From positions 1 to 64,000 of the forward strand of contig CAKOSX010000006.1 in the NCBI GenBank assembly GCA_934119935.1: a stretch of DNA of 64,000 nt, given 5' to 3'. Position numbers and translations under genes: made by a program. Under the pieces are notes generated by a model. That model was not told the origin of the DNA and did no database searches. It was given only the letters and a program-made list of their open reading frames with translations. Every line of letters begins with the position of its first letter. Positions within the stretch are counted from its first letter, which is position 1. The DNA comes from an uncultured Clostridia bacterium. GTDB taxonomy: Bacteria > Bacillota > Clostridia > TANB77 > CAG-508. Of this stretch, positions 8,888 to 18,458 are shown piece by piece.

Positions 8888-10123
8888 ATGGATAAAAGAG
8901 TTGTTATAACAGGATTAGGTGCGATAACTCCAATTGGTAAAAATGTTGAGGAAACCTGGAATTCAATAAAGGAAAAAAAATGTGGAATAGATGAAATTAC
9001 TTTATTTAACACAGAAAACTTTAAAACTAAGCTCGCTGCTGAGGTAAAAAAATACGATGCACTCGAATATTTTGATGCAAAGCAGGCAAAAAGATTAGAT
9101 AGATATTCTCAATTTGCAATAATTGCAGCAAGAGAGGCTGTAAAATCTAGTGAAATTTCAAAAGAAAATACAGATTTTAATAGAGTTGGAATATTTGTAA
9201 GTTCAGGAATTGGAGGGCTTACTACTATTCAAGAACAATGTAGAATAGACAACGAAAAAGGCAATAAAAGAGTATCTCCAATGTTTATTCCAATGTCAAT
9301 AGCAAATATGGCTGCTGGAAATATAGCAATTGAATTTGGTTTTAAAGGAGAATCAATGTCCATTTTAACTGCTTGTGCATCTTCAACTCATGCGATTGGA
9401 GAAGCATATAAAACAATCAAATTAGGGTTAGAGGATGTTGTTATAGCAGGTGGAGCAGAGGCTGCTATATGTGAGGTTGGAATTGCTGGATTCGAAAATA
9501 TGAAGGCATTATCATTTGAAACAGATAAAAATAGAGCAAGCATTCCTTTTGATAAGCAAAGAAACGGTTTTGTAATGGGAGAAGGTGCTGGAATTGTTGT
9601 GCTAGAAGAGCTAGAACATGCAAAACGCAGAAATGCAAATATATACGGAGAAATAATCGGTTTTGGTGCAACAACAGATGCATACCATATAACATCACCA
9701 TGTCCTGACGGAGAAGGAGGCGCCTGTGCAATGCAAAGAGCCCTGGATGATGCCAAAATATCGGCAAATGAAGTAGATTATATAAATGCACATGGAACAT
9801 CTACTCATTTAAATGATTTAACAGAGACTCTAGCAATAAAAAAAGTATTTGGAAACAATACTGATGTAATGGTAAGCTCAACAAAAGGCAACACAGGCCA
9901 TCTGCTTGGAGCTGCGGGTGCAGTTGAAGCAATAATATGTACAAAAGCAATAGAGGAAGGAATTGTTCCACCAACTATAAATTATAAGGAAAAAGACGAA
10001 GAGTGCGACTTGAATTTAGTTGTTGGAGATTCAAAAAAAGAAAACTTAAACATAGTATTATCAAATTCATTGGGCTTTGGTGGGCATAATGCCTGCATTG
10101 CAATTAAAAAGTTTGAAAATTAA
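8888..10123 (+). CDS. fabF: 3-oxoacyl-ACP synthase II
   Basis: Condensing enzyme that elongates acyl-ACP with malonyl-ACP. The Cys-His-His triad is visible as Cys163 in TACASS, His302 in NAHGTSTH and His338 in GNTGHLLGAAG, counting from ATG 8888. I prefer ATG 8888 (MDKRVVITG) because GAGAGGA ends at 8878, too close to serve the in-frame ATG at 8879. No fabH is present in the cluster, so this is the only condensing enzyme in the window. Length and motifs are standard. Confidence 0.96.
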   Translation: MDKRVVITGLGAITPIGKNVEETWNSIKEKKCGIDEITLFNTENFKTKLAAEVKKYDALEYFDAKQAKRLDRYSQFAIIAAREAVKSSEISKENTDFNRVGIFVSSGIGGLTTIQEQCRIDNEKGNKRVSPMFIPMSIANMAAGNIAIEFGFKGESMSILTACASSTHAIGEAYKTIKLGLEDVVIAGGAEAAICEVGIAGFENMKALSFETDKNRASIPFDKQRNGFVMGEGAGIVVLEELEHAKRRNANIYGEIIGFGATTDAYHITSPCPDGEGGACAMQRALDDAKISANEVDYINAHGTSTHLNDLTETLAIKKVFGNNTDVMVSSTKGNTGHLLGAAGAVEAIICTKAIEEGIVPPTINYKEKDEECDLNLVVGDSKKENLNIVLSNSLGFGGHNACIAIKKFEN

Positions 10124-10151
10124 AAATTAAGAAAGGAGTGCGATTATTAAA

Positions 10152-10628
10152 ATGGAATATGACAAAATAAAACAGTTAATGGAAGATATGGGAAATTCTA
10201 AGTTGACATCTATAGACATTGATTTCGCAGATGGAACAAAGATAAAAATGACAAAACAAAACAATCAGACATTAGAAAATAATTGCGTAATAGAAGAAAA
10301 TAATAACAAACAAGAAAAAATAGAAAACTTGCAAGGAACTGTAGAAGAAAATTTTAGACAAAAGACTGATTACCCAGAAAAAACAAAAGAAAAAAACAAT
10401 ATCGTTAAATCTCCTATGGTTGGAACATTTTATTTAAAACCTTCACCAACATCAAATGCTTATGTTGAAGTTGGAAAAGAAGTAAAAAAAGGAGACACAC
10501 TTTGCATAATAGAGGCAATGAAACTAATGAATGAAATCGAATCAGATTATAATGGCAAAATAGAAAAAATATTGGTAGAAGATGGACAACCAGTAGAATA
10601 TGGCACGCCATTATTTGAAATTGCTTAA
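10152..10628 (+). CDS. accB: Biotin carboxyl carrier protein of acetyl-CoA carboxylase
   Basis: Carries biotin between the carboxylase and transferase halves of acetyl-CoA carboxylase. The biotinyl domain at the C-terminus contains [10 protein letters not shown], with the biotin-accepting Lys at residue 124. It is joined to an N-terminal helix by a charged Lys/Glu/Asn-rich linker (about residues 35-85). Length 158 residues is typical. A strong ribosome site GAAAGGAGTG precedes the ATG. Its modifying enzyme, the minimal biotin ligase, is encoded near the head of the same operon. Confidence 0.96.
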   Translation: MEYDKIKQLMEDMGNSKLTSIDIDFADGTKIKMTKQNNQTLENNCVIEENNNKQEKIENLQGTVEENFRQKTDYPEKTKEKNNIVKSPMVGTFYLKPSPTSNAYVEVGKEVKKGDTLCIIEAMKLMNEIESDYNGKIEKILVEDGQPVEYGTPLFEIA

Positions 10629-10634
10629 AAATAT

Positions 10635-10667
10635 TTCGCCCAAAAAGGGGCGTCCCTATTGGGCGAA
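10635..10667. repeat. 33-bp palindromic repeat, copy 1
   Basis: TTCGCCCA and TGGGCGAA form perfect 8-bp arms around a GC-richer centre. It lies between accB and fabZ, just before the fabZ ribosome site. A near-identical copy in reverse orientation is at 18459-18491, with two differences over 33 bases. There is no T-run, so it is an intra-operon hairpin rather than a terminator. Confidence 0.8.
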
Positions 10668-10678
10668 AAGGAGGAAAA

Positions 10679-11101
10679 ATGTTAGAGAAAGAAGATATAG
10701 AAAAAATAATTCCGCAGAGGGATCCGTTTTTAATGATTGATGAGGTAGAAGAATTTGTACCTGGAGAAATGGCTATAGCTTATAAGAATGTGAACGAAAA
10801 TGAATGGTATTTTAAGGGCCATTTTCCAGGTAACCCGATTATGCCAGGGGTATTAATTACAGAGAGCCTAGCTCAAACTGGTGCTGTTGCAATATTGAGT
10901 CTAGAAGAGAATAAAGGAAAAAATGCTTTATTCGGGGGAATTGATAAATTAAGATTTAAAAAAATGGTTGTGCCAGGAGATAAATTAAAACTAGAAGTAA
11001 AAATTATAAAGAAGAAAGGTCCGATAGGAATCGGAGAAGGAATTGCAACAGTGGATGGTAAACTTGCTGCAAAGGGAGAGTTTACTTTTGCGGTTGTTTA
11101 A
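10679..11101 (+). CDS. fabZ: 3-hydroxyacyl-ACP dehydratase
   Basis: Hot-dog fold dehydratase of the fatty acid elongation cycle. The catalytic pair is visible as His48 in KGHFPGNPIMPG and Glu62 in LITESLAQTG. The 140-residue length is typical of FabZ, and FabA-type isomerase features are not evident. AAAGGAGG directly precedes the ATG. A 33-bp palindromic repeat lies between accB and this gene and could modulate translation or processing at this point of the operon. Confidence 0.97.
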   Translation: MLEKEDIEKIIPQRDPFLMIDEVEEFVPGEMAIAYKNVNENEWYFKGHFPGNPIMPGVLITESLAQTGAVAILSLEENKGKNALFGGIDKLRFKKMVVPGDKLKLEVKIIKKKGPIGIGEGIATVDGKLAAKGEFTFAVV

Positions 11102-11214
11102 TGTGTATAGACAATAGTATAGCTATAAAAGTGCAATTGTAAATTTATTGCTAGAAAATGTTTTCAAATTTTACAAAGACTAAAAATAGAGAAAGGCTAG
11201 GAATAATTTAAAAA

Positions 11215-12561
11215 ATGAACAAGATTTTGATTGCTAATAGAGGAGAAATTGCAGTTCGTCTTATAAGAGCGTGCAAAGAAATGAACATAAAAACTGTTGC
11301 TGTATATTCAGAGGCTGATAAAGACGCACTACACACTAAACTTGCAGATGAGGCTATTTGTATAGGACCAGCAAACCCTAAACAAAGTTACTTAAACATT
11401 AAGAACATAATAGAGGCTGCTAACATTACTAAAACAGATAGCATTCATCCAGGTTTTGGATTTTTATCTGAAAATGCAGAGTTCGCAAAAATTTGTGAGG
11501 AATCAAATATTAAATTTATTGGCCCAAAGTCTAGTGTAATAAACCTTTTAGGAAATAAATCAAATAGCAAAAAATTAATGCAACAAGAAGGAGTCCCAAC
11601 AATTCCTGGCTCAGATGGCAGTGTAAAAAATTTGAAAGAAGCTGTTCTGGTGTGTGAAAAAATTGGCTATCCTGTGCTTTTAAAAGCTTCTGCCGGTGGT
11701 GGTGGAAAAGGAATAAGACAAGTAAATTCATTTGATGAATTAGAAACTAATTATAATATTGTTAAGCAAGAGGCAAAAAATGCTTTTAATGATGATGAAA
11801 TATACATAGAGAAATTTATTCAAAATCCTAGACACGTTGAAATTCAAATATTAGCCGATGAACATGGAAACATTGTTCATTTAGGAGAAAGAGATTGTTC
11901 ACTTCAGAGAAACCATCAAAAAATAATAGAAGAAACACCATCAACTGCTATTGACGAAAAACTAAGAAATAAAATGGGGAATGCGGCAATAAAAGCAGCA
12001 AAAGCAGCTGGATATACTAGTTGTGGAACTGTAGAATTTTTAGTGGATAAAGACAAGAATTTTTATTTTATGGAAATGAATACTAGAATTCAAGTAGAAC
12101 ATCCAATTACAGAAATGCGTACAGGAATAGACATAGTAAAAGAACAAATAAAGATTGCGGCAGGAGAAAAATTAAGATTTAAGCAAAAAGATATTGAGTT
12201 TAGAGGGAGCTCTATTGAGTGTAGAATAAATGCAGAAAATCCAAGTAAAAAATTTAGACCTTCACCAGGCACTATAACTGGAATAAACCTTCCGGGAGGA
12301 AATGGTGTACGTGTTGATACTGCAATTTATGCGGGTTACACCGTGCCTGCAAATTATGATTCTATGATAGCAAAAATAATTGTGCATGGGCAGACTAGAG
12401 GAGAGGCTATAAGTAAAATGAAAAGGTCATTGGAAGAGCTTGTGGTTGAGGGAATAGATACTAATAGAGACTTTTTATATAGTATAATTACTCATCCAGA
12501 CTTTATAAGAGGAAACTTTGACACATCCTTTATAGAAAAGATGATGGAAGAAAAATCCTGA
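11215..12561 (+). CDS. accC: Acetyl-CoA carboxylase, biotin carboxylase subunit
   Basis: ATP-grasp enzyme that carboxylates biotin on AccB with bicarbonate. It begins with KILIANRGEIAVR, has the glycine-rich loop GGGGKGIR at residues 161-168, and carries EMNTRIQVEHPITEM with the catalytic glutamates and arginine. Length 448 residues is standard. A 113-base gap separates it from fabZ, in which I see nothing beyond a purine-rich ribosome site. Secure. Confidence 0.97.
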   Translation: MNKILIANRGEIAVRLIRACKEMNIKTVAVYSEADKDALHTKLADEAICIGPANPKQSYLNIKNIIEAANITKTDSIHPGFGFLSENAEFAKICEESNIKFIGPKSSVINLLGNKSNSKKLMQQEGVPTIPGSDGSVKNLKEAVLVCEKIGYPVLLKASAGGGGKGIRQVNSFDELETNYNIVKQEAKNAFNDDEIYIEKFIQNPRHVEIQILADEHGNIVHLGERDCSLQRNHQKIIEETPSTAIDEKLRNKMGNAAIKAAKAAGYTSCGTVEFLVDKDKNFYFMEMNTRIQVEHPITEMRTGIDIVKEQIKIAAGEKLRFKQKDIEFRGSSIECRINAENPSKKFRPSPGTITGINLPGGNGVRVDTAIYAGYTVPANYDSMIAKIIVHGQTRGEAISKMKRSLEELVVEGIDTNRDFLYSIITHPDFIRGNFDTSFIEKMMEEKS

Positions 12562-12680
12562 AATAAATATAGTTTCTTAGAGTTGAAATAATTAAAGTAA
12601 AAATACAATACATAGCTCATTAGAATACTTTGCTAAAATTATATTAAGAAATGTAAAAGCATAAAAGAGAGGAAAATGCA

Positions 12681-13520
12681 ATGATTGTAGACCAGATAAA
12701 GAAAAGAGAAAATAAGCTAATAAATAACAAAAATTCTAGAATTGACATACCAGTTGGAAAATGGGTAAAGTGTGAAAATTGCAAAGAAATTTTATACAAG
12801 GAAAATCTGAGAAACAATTTAAGTGTGTGCCCTAATTGTGGTCATTATTTTAGAATGCATATTGGCAGAAGGCTAGAGCAAATAATAGATGAAGGAACAT
12901 ATAAAAGGTTCAATTTAAACATAGATACTACAAATCCATTAGGACTTGAAGATTATGAAAAGAAAATAAAATCATTAAGAGAAAAGACAAGGCTCGAGGA
13001 AGCGGTAAGCTGTGGAATTGGCAAGATAAATGGAGAAGATGTAGTAATATGCATAATGGATAGTGGCTTTTTGATGGGTAGCATGGGTGCAGTAGTGGGT
13101 GAAAAAATAACATACAGCATAGAAAAGGCAATTGAACTTAAGATGCCAATTGTAATATTTTGTTGCTCTGGAGGCGCAAGAATGCAAGAAGGAATAATAT
13201 CACTTATGCAAATGGCAAAAACTACTGCTGCACTAACAAAGTTAGACAAAGCAGGATTGTTGTATATATCTGTACTAACAGACCCAACATATGGTGGAGT
13301 TACAGCTTCTTTTGCAAGCTTAGGAGATATAATTTTAGCTGAACCGGGTGCAATGATTGGGTTTGCAGGGCAAAGAGTAATAAAACAAACTATTGGAGAA
13401 GAACTGCCAGAAGGATTTCAGACTGCAGAGTTTTTGCTAGAACATGGATTTATAGACAAAATAGTAGAAAGAAAAGATATGAAAGAAACACTAAGCAGAC
13501 TATTAAAATTAAATAGATGA
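12681..13520 (+). CDS. accD: Acetyl-CoA carboxylase, carboxyltransferase beta subunit
   Basis: Forms the carboxyltransferase with AccA and transfers the carboxyl group from biotin to acetyl-CoA. The N-terminal zinc ribbon is intact, with Cys31, Cys34, Cys50 and Cys53 (CENC and CPNC). The crotonase-like core carries GGARMQEG and [12 protein letters not shown], and ends in [14 protein letters not shown]. Length 279 residues is typical. AccA begins 36 bases downstream, so the two subunits should be made together. Confidence 0.97.
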   Translation: MIVDQIKKRENKLINNKNSRIDIPVGKWVKCENCKEILYKENLRNNLSVCPNCGHYFRMHIGRRLEQIIDEGTYKRFNLNIDTTNPLGLEDYEKKIKSLREKTRLEEAVSCGIGKINGEDVVICIMDSGFLMGSMGAVVGEKITYSIEKAIELKMPIVIFCCSGGARMQEGIISLMQMAKTTAALTKLDKAGLLYISVLTDPTYGGVTASFASLGDIILAEPGAMIGFAGQRVIKQTIGEELPEGFQTAEFLLEHGFIDKIVERKDMKETLSRLLKLNR

Positions 13521-13556
13521 TTGCTAAGCAGAAAAAATTCGAAGAGAGGATTTTAT

Positions 13557-14399
13557 ATGGTAGAAAAAATAGAAAAAAATGTGCTTACGGCTTGGGAACG
13601 TGTTGAAATTGCAAGAAACCCAAAGAGAAAAACAGCATTAGATTATATAAATGAAATATTTGATGAATTTATAGAGCTTCATGGCGATAGATGCTATGGA
13701 GATGACAAAGCTATGGTATGTGGATTAGGTAGGATTGAAAATCAAAATTATACAATAATTGCAGAACAGAAGGGCAGAAATACCAAGGAAAATATCGAAA
13801 GAAATTTTGGAATGCCAAATCCAGAAAGTTATAGAAAAGCAATTAGGATTATGAAACAGGCTGAAAAATTTAATAGACCTGTAGTTACATTTATAGACAC
13901 GAAAGGAGCTTATCCTGGTGTAGAAGCGGAACAAAGAGGACAGGGTGAGGCAATTGCAAAATCTATGTTTGAAATGGCAAAACTCACAGTACCAGTAATT
14001 GCAATTGTAATTGGAGAAGGTTCGTCAGGAGGAGCTTTGGCAATAGGGGTTGCAAACAAGGTAATAATGTTGGAAAATGCAATATATTCAATATTGTCTC
14101 CAGAAGGATATAGTAGCATACTATGGAAAGATTCGAGTAGGTTCAAAGAAGCTGCAGACAGAATGAAATTAACAGCAAACGATTTATATGATATGGGGAT
14201 AATAGAAACAATAATAAAAGAGCCGGACATAAAAGATAGTAAAAAAACATCGCAAAGTGTAGACTTTGAAATGATAGCATCAGAAATAAAGAAAGAGATA
14301 CAAACAACTGTTCAAGAATTAAAAAGTAAAACAAAAGATGAAATTGTAGAAGAAAGATACCAAAAATTTAGAAAAATAAGCGGGTTCAAGGAGGTTTAA
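13557..14399 (+). CDS. accA: Acetyl-CoA carboxylase, carboxyltransferase alpha subunit
   Basis: Partner of AccD in the carboxyltransferase. It shows ELHGDRCYGDD, the FIDTKGAYPGVEAEQRGQ stretch and GEGSSGGALAIG, all typical of AccA. I start at ATG 13557 (MVEKIEKN) because GAAGAGAGGA ends six bases before it. The frame stays open up to a TTG at 13521, which lacks a ribosome site. This gives 280 residues, normal for the short Gram-positive form. The end is four bases from fabI. Confidence 0.96.
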   Translation: MVEKIEKNVLTAWERVEIARNPKRKTALDYINEIFDEFIELHGDRCYGDDKAMVCGLGRIENQNYTIIAEQKGRNTKENIERNFGMPNPESYRKAIRIMKQAEKFNRPVVTFIDTKGAYPGVEAEQRGQGEAIAKSMFEMAKLTVPVIAIVIGEGSSGGALAIGVANKVIMLENAIYSILSPEGYSSILWKDSSRFKEAADRMKLTANDLYDMGIIETIIKEPDIKDSKKTSQSVDFEMIASEIKKEIQTTVQELKSKTKDEIVEERYQKFRKISGFKEV

Positions 14400-14402
14400 C
14401 TA

Positions 14403-15176
14403 ATGTTACTAGAAGGCAAAAAAATATTAATAATGGGAATTAGAAACAAATGGAGTATTGCGTTTGGCATTGCTCAATCAGTGTATGAAAATGGAGGCAA
14501 ACTTATATTTACATACAGAGGAGATGGCAACAAAGAAAAAATAGAAGAGCTGGTATCTGAATTTAAAGGCAGTAAAATATATGCACTAGATGATGCCTCT
14601 GATGACGAACAGGTAAAATCTGTTTTTGAAAATATAAAAGAAGAAAACGGAAAAATAGATGGAATAGTACATTCAATAGCCCATGCAAATACAGAAGACT
14701 TGCATAATGATTTTATATATACAAGTAAAAACGGGTATTTACATGCTATGGAAACTAGTGCATATTCATTGCTACTTGCTGCGAGAACAGCAAAAGAAAT
14801 AGATATGCTAAATGAACATTCTAGCATAGTAACATTAACATACCATGGTTCTACGAAAGTTATAAAAGGTTACAATGTAATGGGAGCCGCAAAGGCAGCA
14901 TTAGAAGCAAATGTAAGATATCTTGCAGAAAACCTTGGAAAAGAAGAAATGCGAGTAAACGCAATATCTGCAGGTCCAATAAAAACACTATCTGCTAAAG
15001 GAATAAAAGACTTCTCATCAATGCTTACAATAGTGGAAGAAAAAGCACCGTTACACAAAAATGTAACTACAAAACAAGTTGGAAATGTAGCTACATTTTT
15101 GCTAAGTGATATGTCAGATGCAATAACAGGGCAAGTGATATATGCAGATAATGGGTACAGTATAATGGGAGCATAA
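14403..15176 (+). CDS. fabI: Enoyl-ACP reductase, FabI type
   Basis: NAD(P)H-dependent reductase that completes the elongation cycle and the usual target of triclosan-type inhibitors. It shows the FabI cofactor pattern GIRNKWSIAFGIA near the N-terminus and the Tyr-x6-Lys catalytic pair Tyr157/Lys164 in GYNVMGAAK, with Tyr147 before it. Many Clostridia use FabK instead, so the FabI type is a lineage-informative choice. Length 257 is standard. It is the last gene of the operon and overlaps the purine-rich end of accA for its ribosome site. Confidence 0.96.
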   Translation: MLLEGKKILIMGIRNKWSIAFGIAQSVYENGGKLIFTYRGDGNKEKIEELVSEFKGSKIYALDDASDDEQVKSVFENIKEENGKIDGIVHSIAHANTEDLHNDFIYTSKNGYLHAMETSAYSLLLAARTAKEIDMLNEHSSIVTLTYHGSTKVIKGYNVMGAAKAALEANVRYLAENLGKEEMRVNAISAGPIKTLSAKGIKDFSSMLTIVEEKAPLHKNVTTKQVGNVATFLLSDMSDAITGQVIYADNGYSIMGA

Positions 15177-15236
15177 GGTAGATTATAATTATTGTACTAT
15201 TTGCTCTTGAAATTTATGTGTTTATGGTGTAATGAA

Positions 15237-15286
15237 AAACAAGCGTAAATGTGTCGAAATTTGACACACGGTTATGCTTGTTTTTA
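15237..15286 (+). terminator. Terminator of the fatty acid operon
   Basis: Nested stems ACAAGCGTAA/TTATGCTTGT (one mismatch) and TGTGTC/GACACA form a long hairpin followed by TTTTTAT. Confidence 0.8.
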
Positions 15287-15587
15287 TGCATTTTTAGGTA
15301 TATAATTCAGATACTTTAAGTAGATGAAAAACTATAAAGAGTAATTAACGTTAATTTTTATTTAGAATTCTAAAAAATTTTATCAAATTATTATTAAATC
15401 TAAGAATTTAATTTCTGTATTCGCTATAGCGAAAGGTTGAATACCAAACTTTATATTAAAACAATTGTGATCCAAAGAGAAATATTATATTGAGAACTTC
15501 CAGATAAAAGTATGAAAGAAAATATACAAAAATTTTACTTATTAGTTGAAAAATAGTAAATGAGATGGTAAAATGGAAAGGAAGCCA
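15287..15587. other. Non-coding gap with one small palindrome
   Basis: No gene or clear promoter was found. The only structure is a perfect 14-bp palindrome TTCGCTATAGCGAA (15420-15433), with GTATTC/GAATAC arms at 15417-15422 and 15439-15444. Its function is unknown. Confidence 0.4.
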
Positions 15588-16511
15588 ATGGACGATTTAC
15601 AAGAAAATAATATTAGAACAGAAGAACAAAAAGTAAAAAGACTGCCACTAACATCAGATTATGTCTTTAAAAGAATATTTGCAAGAGAAGAAAATAATTC
15701 AATGTTAAAGGATTTCTTAGAGGTAATTTTAAATATACATATAAATAAAGTAGAAGTGAAAAATCCAGAATTAACACCTAATATGGCAGACGAAAAACTT
15801 GGAATATTAGATTTAAAATTGGATATAGATAATGAAAAAGTAGTAGATGTAGAAATGCAAGTTTCGAATGAGCATAATATAAAAGAAAGGTCTAGTACAT
15901 ATTTATCAAAACTTGCAGCAGAGCAATTAAAAGCTAAGCAGAATTATAAAGAATTAAAAAAGATAATAACAATAAACATATTGAAATATAATTATTTAGA
16001 GAGAAATTCATATCATTCAATAGCACGAATGAAATATGAGGATACAAGTCCAAATGAATTTGTTGATATGGGCTACAACAAGGAAGAGAAAGAAGCAACA
16101 AATACATTTGAAATGCACTTTATAGAACTTCCTAAATTTAAAGAAAAAAATCCAGATTGCAATACAAAACTAGAGCAATGGCTATGGTTGATAGATGGAA
16201 GTAAGGAGGAGAAGGTAAAAATGTCGGCGAAGGAAAATGAAGAAATAGACAAAACAGTAAAAGAATTAGATAAATTAAGCAAAGATCCAGATGAAATAGC
16301 TAAATATGAAGATCGTGAATGGAGTATAATGAGATACAATGTTGAGATGAAAACAAACAGAGAACTTGGAGAAAAAGAAGGCGAAGCACGTGGCAGAAAA
16401 GAAAAAGAAGTAGAAATTGTAAAAAAACTTCATTCTTTAAATACTCCAATTGAAAAAATAGCTGAAATTGTAAATATAAGCACTGAGGAAGTAAAACAAA
16501 TAATTAAATAA
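15588..16511 (+). CDS. Rpn family PD-(D/E)XK nuclease / transposase-like protein
   Basis: Resembles the Rpn (recombination-promoting nuclease) family, often annotated as PD-(D/E)XK family transposase. It starts with LPLTSDYVFKRIFAREEN. The nuclease core is LDLKLDIDN followed by VVDVEMQVS, giving the Asp and Glu-x-Gln of the active site. The C-terminus (after about residue 265) is a charged linker and a small helical region. ATG 15588 is preferred over 15573 because GAAAGG lies six bases before it. The family multiplies within genomes, and a decayed relative of this same gene lies at 273-443. Whether it moves or only nicks DNA is unknown. Confidence 0.85.
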   Translation: MDDLQENNIRTEEQKVKRLPLTSDYVFKRIFAREENNSMLKDFLEVILNIHINKVEVKNPELTPNMADEKLGILDLKLDIDNEKVVDVEMQVSNEHNIKERSSTYLSKLAAEQLKAKQNYKELKKIITINILKYNYLERNSYHSIARMKYEDTSPNEFVDMGYNKEEKEATNTFEMHFIELPKFKEKNPDCNTKLEQWLWLIDGSKEEKVKMSAKENEEIDKTVKELDKLSKDPDEIAKYEDREWSIMRYNVEMKTNRELGEKEGEARGRKEKEVEIVKKLHSLNTPIEKIAEIVNISTEEVKQIIK

Positions 16512-16543
16512 CAATTAAATTATAGAAAGAAAAGTGATGATTT

Positions 16544-16588
16544 GAGTATATAGAATAATTTTACACAAATTATTCTATATACTCTTTC
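16544..16588. terminator. Bidirectional terminator between convergent genes
   Basis: A perfect 18-bp inverted repeat (16544-16561 with 16567-16584) with A/T runs on both sides lies between the Rpn gene and the convergent threonylcarbamoyl-AMP synthase gene. Confidence 0.85.
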
Positions 16589-16610
16589 TACATTAGGTAT
16601 TGAGAAATTT

Positions 16611-17672
16611 TTATCTAATAATATTAAAATTACAAGCTCGTAATAATCTATTCATTATAGCAAGGCCTAATCCATCAGTTGAGACTCCTTGAATTATGAT
16701 TAAATCTGCATTGGTTTTATCGGCTTTTCGCAAATCAGTAAATATGTTTTTAGACATTTCATCAAGAGAAGAACCAAGGTTAAATATTTGTAGATTTTGA
16801 TACATATTTTTTAAGAATTCTGCATTTTCATCTAAGCACATTACAAGTGGTACTTTGTTAGATGTATAACAATCTCCGACTATTTTACAAATATTTGCAC
16901 GTAGAATTTCCTTATCAGCATTGTATACTAATACACATTTGGTGTTGGGAGCGTAATGCTTATATTTCATTCCTGGAGACATAACCTTCTCGTTTGCATC
17001 CAGCTTGCCTAAAATGTGTTTGTCTATTACGACATCGCCAGCAACTTCCTTAATTTCTTCGGCTGTGATTTTTCCAGGTCTTAGAATATGTGGAATGCCA
17101 TCTATAACTCTTACTACAGTAGACTCAACTCCAATCTGGCACTCTCCACCATCAATTATATAGTCAACTCTATCTTTAAGCTCCTGGTCAATATCTTCAA
17201 CATTTGTACCACTAGGTCTTCCAGAAATATTGGCACTCGGTGCAGCAATCGGAACATCAGCATATTTTATTAAATTTTTGGCAATTTCATTACTTGGCAT
17301 ACGAACACCAACAGTATCTAAACCTCCAGCTACAACAGAAGGCACTGCATCAGTCTTGTTAAGAATTATTGTGAATGGACCAGGCCAGAAGGCATTCATT
17401 AATTTGAATTCGACGTCAGAGATATCTTTTGCAATTTTGCCAAGCATCTCAATATCAGAAATATGTAAAATTAATGGGTTATCTGAGCTACGTCCTTTAG
17501 CTACGTAAATATTCTTAACCGCTTCTGAATTGAGTCCATTTGCACCTAGCCCATAAACAGTTTCGGTAGGGAACAGAACGAGACCACCATTTCTGATGAC
17601 TTGTCCCGCTTCTTCTAATTTTGAATATTCAGAAAAAGCTTTTATATTTTTTAAATCTAAGTAATTATTCAT
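16611..17672 (-). CDS. L-threonylcarbamoyladenylate synthase, Sua5 type
   Basis: Makes threonylcarbamoyl-AMP from threonine, bicarbonate and ATP for the t6A37 modification of ANN-decoding tRNAs. The N-terminal YrdC domain shows VLFPTETVYGLGANG, KGRSSDNPLILHI and APSANISGRPSGT. At 353 residues it also carries the C-terminal Sua5 domain, so it is the longer YwlC/Sua5 form rather than TsaC. The ATG follows AAAAGGAGA on the minus strand. It is a single gene, converging on the Rpn gene with a shared terminator. The other t6A genes are not in the window. Confidence 0.95.
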   Translation of the reverse strand: MNNYLDLKNIKAFSEYSKLEEAGQVIRNGGLVLFPTETVYGLGANGLNSEAVKNIYVAKGRSSDNPLILHISDIEMLGKIAKDISDVEFKLMNAFWPGPFTIILNKTDAVPSVVAGGLDTVGVRMPSNEIAKNLIKYADVPIAAPSANISGRPSGTNVEDIDQELKDRVDYIIDGGECQIGVESTVVRVIDGIPHILRPGKITAEEIKEVAGDVVIDKHILGKLDANEKVMSPGMKYKHYAPNTKCVLVYNADKEILRANICKIVGDCYTSNKVPLVMCLDENAEFLKNMYQNLQIFNLGSSLDEMSKNIFTDLRKADKTNADLIIIQGVSTDGLGLAIMNRLLRACNFNIIR

Positions 17673-17734
17673 CTTGAATTATCTCCTTTTAACGATTATC
17701 TATTATAATACCAATTTACATAATTTGCAACAAA

Positions 17735-17768
17735 AATATAAAAGATAGCTCCAAAAGTAGGGCTATCT
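17735..17768 (-). terminator. Terminator of the TetR gene
   Basis: On the minus strand AGATAGCC (17768-17761) pairs with the GCTATCT near 17749-17743, followed by TTTTATATTTT. Confidence 0.7.
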
Positions 17769-17772
17769 AATA

Positions 17773-18372
17773 TTAAATATTCTCTTTTAATATTCCTCGT
17801 ATAATTGAGTAAAGATATGGCTTGTATTCGTCTAGTGGTAGTGGCTCTGAATATAATATAGAATTAAATCCTGTCGAGCTAACAAGTTCAATAATTGTAA
17901 ATAGTGTAACCTTTGGGTTCTTCAGATTAACATTATTTTCATTAACACGATTTACGAATTTTTCATATAGTGTCGAAGTATCATTATTTATATTAGATAG
18001 ATTCGACAAATTTGATATGGTGTTGTTGAATAATCCAAAAGATAGATTCTTGGATATTAATTTTAACAAGACCTTATTTTTATTTAATTCATCTAATATA
18101 TGATTAATTACAAATATAATTTGATCTTCAAAATTTTGTATATAGCTATTGTTTAAAGCATCTAAAGCATCAGCAAACAGCTTATTAGAACAACTTGCAA
18201 TAACTTTATCTCTAATATCATATTTATCTTTAAAATACAAGTAAAAAGTACCTTTGCCAACACCCGCTTCATCAGCAATATCTTGAATTGAAGTATTGTT
18301 TACCCCTTTTTCAGTAAATAATTTTAAAGCTTTTTCCATTAATTTATTTTCTTTCTCTTTTTTATCCATCAT
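17773..18372 (-). CDS. TetR/AcrR family regulator, probably of the adjacent MMPL exporter
   Basis: N-terminal TetR DNA-binding domain with the helix-turn-helix SIQDIADEAGVGKGTFYLYF (about residues 28-47), followed by a variable ligand domain. It is divergent from the MMPL transporter, and the intergenic region holds three sites of the form TGACT-n3-RGTCA. One overlaps the -35 box of this gene's own promoter and two flank the exporter promoter. I infer that it represses both itself and the exporter and is released by an unknown compound. Two ATG codons in a row start the gene after GAAGG. Confidence 0.88.
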   Translation of the reverse strand: MMDKKEKENKLMEKALKLFTEKGVNNTSIQDIADEAGVGKGTFYLYFKDKYDIRDKVIASCSNKLFADALDALNNSYIQNFEDQIIFVINHILDELNKNKVLLKLISKNLSFGLFNNTISNLSNLSNINNDTSTLYEKFVNRVNENNVNLKNPKVTLFTIIELVSSTGFNSILYSEPLPLDEYKPYLYSIIRGILKENI

Positions 18373-18425
18373 ATTAACCTTCGTTCTTTAAGGCAATAAG
18401 CCTTAATAAAATTTAAACTAAATAG

Positions 18426-18454
18426 ATTATAACACTAAAATGACTTTTGGTCAA
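18426..18454 (-). promoter_or_regulatory. TetR promoter with operator O1
   Basis: On the minus strand TTGACC (18454-18449) and TATAAT (18431-18426) are 17 bases apart. The operator TGACTTTTGGTCA (18441-18453) overlaps the -35 box. Confidence 0.75.
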
Positions 18455-18458
18455 ATAC

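Noticed and set aside
9388..9800. Long open frames on the minus strand inside fabF
   Set aside because: They are opposite a fully conserved gene, have no ribosome sites and give low-complexity protein; shadows of fabF.
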